This document shows positions 1-5,517 of a stretch of 6,486 nucleotides of DNA, one piece after another. Positions within the stretch are counted from its first letter, which is position 1, and the number at the start of each line of letters is the position of its first letter. Position numbers and translations under genes: made by a program. Origin of the DNA: Pseudomonadota bacterium (GTDB taxonomy: Bacteria > Pseudomonadota > Gammaproteobacteria > Pseudomonadales > Azotimanducaceae); assembly GCA_027622495.1 (NCBI GenBank), contig JAQBYL010000240.1, positions 1 to 6,486 of the forward strand. The letters run 5' to 3'. A model generated the notes under the pieces. It saw nothing but the letters and a program-made list of their open reading frames with translations, was not told the origin of the DNA and searched no databases.

Positions 1-236
1 GTTGTTTCAAGGGCGATATCAAACGCCCGGGCGGCTGGATCTTCCGGTGTCGAACGATAATAGAAGTGCAGATCCGGCAGGCGCCATGGCGCAGACGCAA
101 TCGACAGAGGCAGATTCAGACCAGAAACTTCAAAGCCGACGTATTGGCCTGAAAAGAATGTAAACGCATCGGGCGCATTGAAGACAAGGTGCCGTGTAGC
201 ATTGCCGGTGACTGAGCGCAGATGCAGGTCGATCAC
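1..236 (-). CDS. fre: Fre-type NAD(P)H-flavin reductase, N-terminal part (cut by window edge)
   Basis: The first 78 codons of a flavin reductase of the ferredoxin-NADP reductase superfamily, too far at the edge to show its C-terminus. The visible part is the FAD/flavin-binding beta-barrel: a FxxGQYVGFEV strand at residues 28-37 and LPLSIASAP at residues 42-50, which matches the RPFSMAST segment of E. coli Fre. Such enzymes reduce free FMN or FAD with NAD(P)H in the cytoplasm. No 2Fe-2S domain precedes the barrel. The start is taken as GTG at 234-236: an in-frame TAA lies 12 bases upstream and no in-frame ATG follows within the visible part. AGAGG lies only 2 bases before this GTG, which is unusually close. 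The gene follows rho by 35 bp without a visible terminator, so it is probably co-transcribed. Oddity: the conserved Arg of the R-x-[FY]-S flavin motif is Leu42, while the key Ser (Ser45) is kept. The exact substrate is inferred only from family resemblance. Confidence 0.8.
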   Translation of the reverse strand, partial: MIDLHLRSVTGNATRHLVFNAPDAFTFFSGQYVGFEVSGLNLPLSIASAPWRLPDLHFYYRSTPEDPAARAFDIALET

Positions 237-271
237 GGCCTCTCGAACAGGTTAGAGCCAGGTTTTGAAGC

Positions 272-1531
272 TTACTTGCCTTTCATGGAGGCAAAGAATT
301 CTACGTTCGTCTTGGTATTCTTCAGACGATCCAGCATGAACTCAATCGCAGCAACATCGTCCATGTCGTGCAGCAGCTTACGCAGTATCCAGATGCGATG
401 CAGTTCATCTTCGGGTATCAGCAACTCTTCACGCCGTGTTGCCGATCGGCGGATGTTGATTGCCGGGTAAACACGCTTCTCAGCAATCTTGCGTTCCAGG
501 TGCAACTCCATGTTGCCGGTGCCTTTGAATTCCTCGTAGATGACTTCATCCATTTTGGATCCGGTTTCGATCAGCGCTGTCGCAACAATCGAAAGACTGC
601 CGCCTTCTTCAATGTTACGTGCCGCACCGAAGAAACGCTTTGGTCGTTCCAGCGCGTGTGCATCCACACCACCGGTCAGAACTTTGCCTGACGATGGAAC
701 GATCGTGTTGTATGCGCGCGCCAGACGGGTTATTGAGTCGAGCAGAATGACCACGTCTTTGCCGTGTTCAACCAGACGCTTGGCCTTTTCGATGACCATC
801 TCTGCTACCTGAACATGGCGTGAAGGGGGTTCGTCGAATGTGCTGGCAACCACCTCGCCTTTAACAGACCGCTGCATCTCGGTGACTTCTTCTGGTCGTT
901 CATCGATTAACAGAACGATCAACACAGCCTCGGGATTGTTGGCCGCGATTGATTTGGCGATATTCTGCAGAACCAGTGTTTTACCGGCTTTGGGCGGTGA
1001 TACCACCAGCGCGCGTTGGCCTTTGCCGATTGGTGCCACCAGATCGATGATCCGGGCGGTCAGATCTTCTGTGCTGCCGTTGCCACGTTCCAGAACCATT
1101 CGCTCGTCAGGGAACAGCGGCGTCAGGTTTTCGAAAAGAATTTTGTGTTTCTTGGAATTCGGTTCGCTTAAGTTGACGTCGTCGACTTTCAGCAGTGCAA
1201 AGTAACGCTCGCCATCTTTTGGCGGGCGTATTTTACCGGCGATGCTGTCGCCGGTTCGCAGGTTGAAACGGCGGATCTGACTTGGAGAAACGTAGATGTC
1301 GTCAGGTCCGGCGAGGTAAGAACAATCGGGTGAGCGCAAGAAACCAAAACCGTCCTGCAGGATTTCCAGCGTTCCCTCGCCGTAGATGTCCTCGCCTGCT
1401 TTGGCTTGTTTTCGAACGATGGCGGCGATGACTTCCTGTTTGCGTGATCGCGCCAGGTTATCCAGGCCCATCTCGCGCGCCATCTCGATGAGATCGCCGA
1501 CAGGTTGAGCTTTGAGGTCAGACAGTTTCAT
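272..1531 (-). CDS. rho: Transcription termination factor Rho
   Basis: Hexameric RNA-dependent ATPase/helicase that loads on C-rich nascent RNA and ends transcription. Nearly every Rho motif is present. There is an N-terminal helical domain (1-45) and an OB-fold RNA-binding domain with RNP1-like DGFGFLR at 60-66 and the YLAGPDDIYVSPSQIRRF block at 72-89. Walker A PPKAGKT lies at 179-185, LIDERPEEVTE at 208-218 contains catalytic Glu211, and Walker B DVVILLD at 259-265 ends in Asp265. The Q-loop segment PSSGKVLTGG is at 279-288, the R-loop region ETGSKMD at 322-328, and the arginine finger is Arg366. The chosen ATG (1529-1531) gives 419 residues, the same length as the E. coli protein, and MKLSDLK aligns with MNLTELK. 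Another ATG two codons upstream (1535-1537) cannot be excluded; neither has a clear Shine-Dalgarno. No bicyclomycin-resistance or prion-like insertion is seen. The gene is preceded by its own promoter and long leader and followed closely by the flavin reductase gene. Confidence 0.98.
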   Translation of the reverse strand: MKLSDLKAQPVGDLIEMAREMGLDNLARSRKQEVIAAIVRKQAKAGEDIYGEGTLEILQDGFGFLRSPDCSYLAGPDDIYVSPSQIRRFNLRTGDSIAGKIRPPKDGERYFALLKVDDVNLSEPNSKKHKILFENLTPLFPDERMVLERGNGSTEDLTARIIDLVAPIGKGQRALVVSPPKAGKTLVLQNIAKSIAANNPEAVLIVLLIDERPEEVTEMQRSVKGEVVASTFDEPPSRHVQVAEMVIEKAKRLVEHGKDVVILLDSITRLARAYNTIVPSSGKVLTGGVDAHALERPKRFFGAARNIEEGGSLSIVATALIETGSKMDEVIYEEFKGTGNMELHLERKIAEKRVYPAINIRRSATRREELLIPEDELHRIWILRKLLHDMDDVAAIEFMLDRLKNTKTNVEFFASMKGK

Positions 1532-1625
1532 GGGCATATTGATTTTCGACTTTGAAAAATGAATGAAAGGCGGTTTGAAACAAACTGGTCTTGGTAAGGA
1601 AACAGTCGGTTATGCCCCAGCTAAA

Positions 1626-1680
1626 CTTGTTTTATCGGTTGTATTGGTGCCGGGGAGTGACGGTGGGCGAAGTGATTGGA
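1626..1680 (-). promoter_or_regulatory. Candidate rut site (Rho loading) in the rho leader
   Basis: On the minus strand this 55-base stretch holds 23 C and only 6 G, with many pyrimidine-C steps and little obvious secondary structure. That is the usual character of a Rho utilization site. It lies inside the predicted rho leader, starting some 17 bases after the presumed transcript start. Autogenous attenuation is established for E. coli rho; applying it here is inference from composition and position. Confidence 0.4.
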
Positions 1681-1688
1681 CTCACTTC
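1669..1688 (-). promoter_or_regulatory. Perfect inverted repeat near the 5' end of the rho leader
   Basis: A perfect 7-bp inverted repeat, GAAGTGA / TCACTTC, separated by 6 bases. In the rho transcript it would form a hairpin starting about 10 bases from the predicted 5' end. It has no following U-run, so it is not a terminator. It may protect the 5' end of the mRNA or, as DNA, be a protein-binding dyad; the sequence alone does not decide. Confidence 0.45.
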
Positions 1689-1703
1689 AAAACGTCGAAC
1701 CCA

Positions 1704-1731
1704 AGTGTAGTTGTTTGAAGGCTGTCGTCAA
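1704..1731 (-). promoter_or_regulatory. Predicted sigma70-type promoter of rho
   Basis: On the minus strand, -35 TTGACG (5 of 6 consensus bases) is followed after 16 bases by -10 TACACT (4 of 6, with the key TA...T). A T-rich run (TTTTTT) lies just upstream of the -35 and could act as an UP-like element. The start point would be near 1697, about 165 bases before the rho start codon. It lies after the trxA terminator, as expected if rho has its own promoter. Confidence 0.6.
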
Positions 1732-1843
1732 GAGCTTAAAAAACAGGTTGAGATGCGGTTCAAACTGTCTCATTTCACTGATTTGTTGCGCATCGTGCGG
1801 CATGCACAGCGCGCAGGTGGTCAGGAGTTGAGCGGAACAAACC

Positions 1844-1867
1844 CGGGCAGGAAGGAAATCCTGCCCG
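1844..1867 (-). terminator. Hairpin terminator after trxA
   Basis: Just 12 bases after the trxA stop, the minus strand has CGGGCAGGA, a 6-base loop and TCCTGCCCG: a perfect 9-bp GC-rich stem. It is followed by GG and then TTTGTT, a short imperfect U-run. The position and strong stem fit an intrinsic terminator, possibly with some read-through into rho because the U-run is weak. Confidence 0.7.
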
Positions 1868-1879
1868 TCGATTAACCAG

Positions 1880-2206
1880 CTAGAGGTTACTTTCCAGAAA
1901 GGCTGCCAGCTGTGATTTTGAAAGAGCGCCGACTTTAGTGGCTTCTACTTCACCATTTTTAAACAGCATGAGCGTTGGAATACCACGGATGCCGTACTTC
2001 GGTGGGGTGGCCTGGTTGTTGTCGATATCGAGCTTGCAGATCTTCAGACGGTCAGCATATTCGCTGGCAATTTCGTCGAGGATCGGTGCAATCATCTTGC
2101 AGGGGCCACACCACTCCGCCCAGTAATCGACCAGGACTGGTTTGTCGGATTTAAGGACATCTTGTTCGAAAGCTGAATCGGATGTGTGAACGATTGCTTC
2201 GTTCAT
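1880..2206 (-). CDS. trxA: Thioredoxin 1
   Basis: Small cytoplasmic dithiol protein (108 residues; E. coli TrxA has 109) that reduces protein disulfides and is recharged by thioredoxin reductase with NADPH. The active site WCGPC is at residues 32-36 with Cys33 and Cys36 and following Lys37. The buried acidic residue is Asp27 in VLVDYWAEW, and the cis-proline is Pro77 in GIPT. YGIRGIPTL and LFKNGEVEATKVGALSK near the C-terminus are almost identical to E. coli. The ATG is preceded by GGAG with about 10 bases of spacing. The gene lies between hemB and rho, an order well known in gammaproteobacteria for trxA-rho. A hairpin terminator follows it, and an AT-rich candidate promoter lies in the 118-bp gap upstream. 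Confidence 0.98.
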   Translation of the reverse strand: MNEAIVHTSDSAFEQDVLKSDKPVLVDYWAEWCGPCKMIAPILDEIASEYADRLKICKLDIDNNQATPPKYGIRGIPTLMLFKNGEVEATKVGALSKSQLAAFLESNL

Positions 2207-2303
2207 ATTGAGGAATCTCCAGTAGTGAGACGGTGTATTTCAGGCCGCGCAGTTTAGCACGAAGGCGTTGAACCGGAAGTCGCGCCGGTGCAGATCGCAA
2301 AAT

Positions 2304-2333
2304 AGTCTATTTATATAACGGCGCTTATTCCAA
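2304..2333 (-). promoter_or_regulatory. Candidate trxA promoter overlapping the hemB stop
   Basis: On the minus strand TTGGAA (4 of 6 to -35 consensus) and TAGACT (4 of 6 to -10) are 18 bases apart, in the only AT-rich part of the hemB-trxA gap. The -35 box falls on the last codons of hemB. The leader would be about 90 bases. The -10 overlaps a 13-base dyad, AAATAG-T-CTATTT on the plus strand (2300-2312). A second candidate is an extended -10, TGCTAAACT, nearer to trxA but with a poor -35. The call is weak. Confidence 0.35.
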
Positions 2334-3314
2334 CTCCGCAGCCAGCCTTTTCGCAAAGTAGGTCAGAATACCGTCAGCCCCGCCGCGCTTCAGGCACAGG
2401 AGTGATTCAGCGATCACTGCCGGCGACAGCCAGCCGTTTTCGATCGCGGCCATGTGCATGGCGTATTCGCCGCTGACCTGATAGGCGAAAGTCGGCACTT
2501 CGAAGCGTTCTTTTACCCGACGGATGATGTCGAGATAGGGCATTCCGGGTTTGACCATAACCATGTCGGCACCTTCGCTTAAGTCCAGTGCGATCTCATG
2601 AAGGGCTTCGTTGCTGTTGGCGGGATCCATCTGATAGGTCATTTTGTTGCCCTTGCCCAGGGTTGCCGATGAACCGACCGCGTCGCGAAAGGGTCCATAG
2701 TAGGCCGAGGCGTACTTGGCCGAGTAGGCCATGATCAGCGTGTTGATTCTGCTCTCGGCATCCAGGCGCGCGCGAATGGCACCGATCCGTCCGTCCATCA
2801 TGTCGGAGGGCGCAATCACGTCGCTTCCAGCAGCAGCACAGACGCTTGCCTGATCGCACAGCGCGGCAACAGTGATGTCGTTCTGCACGTACCCTTGCGC
2901 ATCGATGATGCCGTCCTGACCGTGGCTTGTGTACGGATCGAGGGCTGCATCGGTAATGATCCCGAGCTCGGGGAGTGCAGCTTTCAGCGCCCTCACTGCC
3001 CTTGGGATCAGACCATCGGGGTTGCACGCCTCGCTGCCATTGAGGTCCTTCAGGCTGGATTCGATGTTCGGGAACAGGGCAATGGCTGGTATGCCAAGCC
3101 TGGCCAGGGCTTGCGCCTCTGGCAACAGAGTATCGATAGAATACCGGTTGATCCCGGGCATGGATTCAACTGCTTGTACCTGATTGCGGCCATCGACGAT
3201 GAACATGGGATAGATCAGATCTGCAGCGGTCAGGGTATTTTCCCGCACCAGGCGCCGAGAGAATTCCTGCGCGCGATTGCGCCGCATCCGTGTGAAGGGG
3301 AAACTGCGGTTCAT
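2325..3314 (-). CDS. hemB: Porphobilinogen synthase (delta-aminolevulinic acid dehydratase), Mg-type
   Basis: Condenses two 5-aminolevulinate molecules to porphobilinogen, the second common step of tetrapyrrole synthesis, in the cytoplasm as an octamer. The product is 329 residues, normal for the family. The Schiff-base lysines are Lys200 (AYSAKYASAYYGPF) and Lys255 (MVMVKPGMPYLD). The phosphate-like motif APSDMMDGRIGAIR is at 168-181. The metal-site segment TDAALDPYTSHGQDG (121-135) has Ala, Asp and Asp where zinc enzymes such as E. coli HemB have three Cys. This marks the Mg-stimulated, Pseudomonas-like class. The ORF is open 44 codons further upstream, but ATG at 3312-3314 is chosen. From there MNRSFPFTRMRRNR matches typical HemB N-termini, and AAGG lies 8 bases before it. 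The extra upstream codons would overlap the divergent membrane-protein gene and are unlikely to be translated. The promoter must lie in or beside that gene; I see no convincing one. Confidence 0.96.
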   Translation of the reverse strand: MNRSFPFTRMRRNRAQEFSRRLVRENTLTAADLIYPMFIVDGRNQVQAVESMPGINRYSIDTLLPEAQALARLGIPAIALFPNIESSLKDLNGSEACNPDGLIPRAVRALKAALPELGIITDAALDPYTSHGQDGIIDAQGYVQNDITVAALCDQASVCAAAGSDVIAPSDMMDGRIGAIRARLDAESRINTLIMAYSAKYASAYYGPFRDAVGSSATLGKGNKMTYQMDPANSNEALHEIALDLSEGADMVMVKPGMPYLDIIRRVKERFEVPTFAYQVSGEYAMHMAAIENGWLSPAVIAESLLCLKRGGADGILTYFAKRLAAELE

Positions 3315-3345
3315 TAATGTGACCTTGAGGATGACATGACTGTGC

Positions 3346-4077
3346 ATGGTACTCGACTCCATGAGTGCTAGAAACGCAACGCGTCTAGCGATCGTGGCCG
3401 TGCTGATCGTGGCGGTTGGTGCGTTCGTCTGGTTCGATCTGGGCACCTACCTGAACCTCGGTTACCTGAAGGAGGCGCAGGTCAACTCGCTTGCCTACGT
3501 GCAGGACCATTTCTGGCGCAGCGCGCTCGTTTTCTTTTTGATCTATGTCCTGGTGGCCGGTCTTTCGCTCCCCGGGGCAGCCATCATGACTCTCGCCGGG
3601 GGCGCTGTGTTCGGTCTGTTCTGGGGCTTGCTGTTCGTTTCCTTCGCGAGCAGCCTCGGTGCCACGGCCGCCTTGCTGATGGCGCGAACACTGCTCGGTG
3701 ACTGGGTGCAGACGCGCTTTGCAGCCCAGCTTGAGTCGGTCAACGAGGGGCTTGCGCGCGACGGGGCCTTTTATCTCTTCAGTGTGCGGATGGTGCCGTT
3801 GTTTCCGTTTTTTGTGGTGAACGTGGTTTTTGGTCTCACCCGGATCTCGGCAGGTAAGTTCTACTGGGTGAGCCAGCTTGGAATGCTGCCAGGGACCTTT
3901 GTGTTCGTCCTTGCCGGTACGGCCCTGGCCCGCGTGACCAGTGTTTCGGATGTCTTGAGCCCAGAGCTGATCGGCGCACTTACGCTGCTCGGTTTGTTCC
4001 CGCTGCTTGCGCGCAAAGCTCTGCCATATCTGAAGAAACTCAAAACTGAACCAGCGGACGACCTTAAAGATGATTAA
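3346..4077 (+). CDS. TVP38/TMEM64 family (VTT-domain, DedA-like) inner-membrane protein
   Basis: A 243-residue polytopic membrane protein. Hydrophobic segments lie near residues 14-30, 59-80, 82-115 (with the re-entrant-like LAGGAVFGLFWG), 141-163, 172-192 and 208-226. The tail, 227-243, is charged (KKLKTEPADDLKDD). Family marks are LSLPGAAIMTLAGG (73-86), SSLGATAALLMAR (102-114) and FYLFSVRMVPLFPFFVVN (142-159), with the conserved Arg148, Pro151, Pro154 and Asn159, then QLGMLPGT (177-184). Related DedA/VTT proteins are implicated in lipid scrambling or ion homeostasis, but the role of this branch is not settled. The start is uncertain: ATG 3346 or ATG 3361, neither with a good Shine-Dalgarno (GAGG lies 15 bases before 3346). 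The gene is divergent from hemB with 31 bp between starts and is followed 3 bp later by the oxidoreductase gene, so the two are surely one transcription unit. Confidence 0.88.
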   Translation: MVLDSMSARNATRLAIVAVLIVAVGAFVWFDLGTYLNLGYLKEAQVNSLAYVQDHFWRSALVFFLIYVLVAGLSLPGAAIMTLAGGAVFGLFWGLLFVSFASSLGATAALLMARTLLGDWVQTRFAAQLESVNEGLARDGAFYLFSVRMVPLFPFFVVNVVFGLTRISAGKFYWVSQLGMLPGTFVFVLAGTALARVTSVSDVLSPELIGALTLLGLFPLLARKALPYLKKLKTEPADDLKDD

Positions 4078-4080
4078 GAC

Positions 4081-5511
4081 ATGAGCAAGTATGAAAACAA
4101 TCTGGTGGTGATTGGCGCCGGTTCGGCGGGACTTGTTGCTTCACTGATCGCGGCGACGGTCAATGCCAGGGTTACGCTGGTGGAGCGGGCGGCCATGGGG
4201 GGGGATTGCCTGAATACCGGGTGTGTACCGAGTAAGACCCTGATTGCCTCGGCGAAGGTCGCGCATCAGATGAGAAATGCGGATCGGTATGGCATCGCAG
4301 CCGTTGAACCGCAGGTGGACTTTGCGGCGGTGATGCGCCGGGTGCACGAGGCGATCGCAACCATTGCACCGCACGATTCGATTGAGCGGTATACGGGGCT
4401 CGGAGTTAACTGTGTTCAGGGTGAAGCGCAGATTGTTGATGCCAACCATGTGCAGGTCGCCGATCAGACCCTTTCAACGCGCTCGATTATCGTTGCCACC
4501 GGCGCCAGTCCTTTTATTCCACCGATCCCTGGCCTTGCCGAAGTCGGGCCACTGACCTCCGACAATCTGTGGCAACTGACCGATCTACCCAGGCGTCTGT
4601 GTGTTCTCGGTGGCGGACCGATCGGATGTGAGCTTGCACAGGCGTTTGCGCGCCTTGGCGCAACCGTGACCCTGGTCGATATGGAAGATCGACTGTTGCC
4701 GCGCGAAGACCAGGATGTATCAGAGCTCATGGTGGAGCGCTTTACCGCAGAAGGGATCGAGCTGCGGCTGGGCTGTCGTGCTGAGCGGATCGATGCGACG
4801 ACACGGACACTGCATGGCACTAGCGCACAGGGTCCGGTTGAAGTGGCCTTTGACCACATACTGGCGGCGGTCGGCCGGCGTGCGCACAGCACCGGTTTCG
4901 GGCTCGACGCCGTTGGGGTCGAGCTCAATCGGGACGGCACCATCAAAGTGGACGAATATCTTCGCAGCAGCTGCCAGAACCTCTTTGCCTGCGGTGATGT
5001 GGCGGGACCTTATCAGTTCACCCACATGGCCTCGCATCAGGCCTGGTATGCGGCGGTAAATGCGCTTTTCGGGCGTTTCCGTAAATTCAAGGTCAACTAT
5101 TCGGTGGTGCCCTGGGCGACCTACGTGGATCCGGAAGTCGCCCGTGTAGGACTGTCGGAAACCGATGCCCGAAGCCAGGGTATCGAGGTTGAAGTCACCC
5201 GATTCCCACTCGCCGGGCTCGATCGGGCGGTGACGGATGGTCATCGGCATGGCTGGGTCAAGGTTCTGACGCCAAAGGGGCGCGATCGGATTCTCGGCGT
5301 AACCATCGTTGGCGAACATGCGGGCGAACTGATAGGCGAGATGATCCTGGCCATGACCCACGGGATCGGGCTCAAGAAGCTCATGGGGACCATCCACGTT
5401 TATCCGACCCGATCGGAGGCCAACAAATTCGCTGCCAGCACCTGGCGCCGGGCCAATGCACCAACCGGGTTACTGAAGGCTGCCGGGGTCGTGCACGGCT
5501 GGCTGCGCTAG
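4081..5511 (+). CDS. FAD-dependent pyridine nucleotide-disulfide oxidoreductase (MerA/Lpd-like, substrate unknown)
   Basis: A 476-residue class I flavoprotein disulfide reductase. The FAD-binding motif GAGSAG is at 12-17 and the redox disulfide Cys43/Cys48 is in GGDCLNTGCVPSK (40-52). ATGA at 139-142 follows, then the NAD(P)-binding motif GGGPIG (177-182), the second FAD motif ACGDVAG (303-309), and the C-terminal dimerization domain (about 340-460). Asp200 at the end of the second strand of the NAD(P) fold suggests preference for NADH; this is inference. At the interface, TIHVYPTRSE (437-446) has Tyr441 where lipoamide dehydrogenase has its proton-shuttling His. The protein has neither the N-terminal HMA domain nor the C-terminal Cys-Cys pair of mercuric reductase, so a role in mercury resistance is unlikely. 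It starts 3 bp after the VTT gene with only a weak ribosome site, suggesting translational coupling. VTT proteins and such reductases are, as I recall, often adjacent or fused, so a joint membrane-linked redox job is plausible. Confidence 0.93.
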   Translation: MSKYENNLVVIGAGSAGLVASLIAATVNARVTLVERAAMGGDCLNTGCVPSKTLIASAKVAHQMRNADRYGIAAVEPQVDFAAVMRRVHEAIATIAPHDSIERYTGLGVNCVQGEAQIVDANHVQVADQTLSTRSIIVATGASPFIPPIPGLAEVGPLTSDNLWQLTDLPRRLCVLGGGPIGCELAQAFARLGATVTLVDMEDRLLPREDQDVSELMVERFTAEGIELRLGCRAERIDATTRTLHGTSAQGPVEVAFDHILAAVGRRAHSTGFGLDAVGVELNRDGTIKVDEYLRSSCQNLFACGDVAGPYQFTHMASHQAWYAAVNALFGRFRKFKVNYSVVPWATYVDPEVARVGLSETDARSQGIEVEVTRFPLAGLDRAVTDGHRHGWVKVLTPKGRDRILGVTIVGEHAGELIGEMILAMTHGIGLKKLMGTIHVYPTRSEANKFAASTWRRANAPTGLLKAAGVVHGWLR

Positions 5512-5517
5512 CGGTCT

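Larger units (their letters stand above)
1532..1879 (-). promoter_or_regulatory. trxA-rho intergenic region / rho leader
   Basis: A gap of about 340 bp with no supported protein gene. Read on the minus strand it holds, in order: the trxA terminator hairpin, about 110 bases without clear signals, a sigma70-like promoter, a 5' hairpin, a C-rich and G-poor stretch, and an A/T-rich stretch leading to the rho start. The predicted transcript start near 1697 gives a leader of about 165 bases. A long untranslated leader is known for rho in E. coli, where Rho represses itself by terminating early. The leader has no ATG between the predicted transcript start and the rho start, so no rhoL-like leader peptide is evident. 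Confidence 0.6.

Noticed and set aside
1687..1803. 38-codon minus-strand ORF upstream of rho (ATG at 1803), resembling in position the E. coli rhoL leader ORF
   Set aside because: It has no Shine-Dalgarno, no recognizable protein features, and overlaps the best rho promoter, which would start transcription within its end.
2282..2324. GCGCCG / CGGCGC inverted repeat after hemB as a terminator
   Set aside because: The loop is about 31 bases and no U-run follows, so it does not look like an intrinsic terminator.
3315..3446. 44-codon N-terminal extension of hemB
   Set aside because: HemB proteins normally begin at the chosen Met with a ribosome site; the extension overlaps the divergent VTT gene and has low-complexity content.
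4720..5397. 225-codon minus-strand ORF inside the flavoprotein gene
   Set aside because: It is antisense to a clearly conserved coding frame and has no family features; long antisense frames are common in GC-rich genes.
4081..5511. Mercuric reductase (merA) or lipoamide dehydrogenase (lpd) as a specific name
   Set aside because: The C-terminal Cys pair and HMA domain of MerA are absent, and the Lpd catalytic His is replaced by Tyr; only the superfamily is supported.
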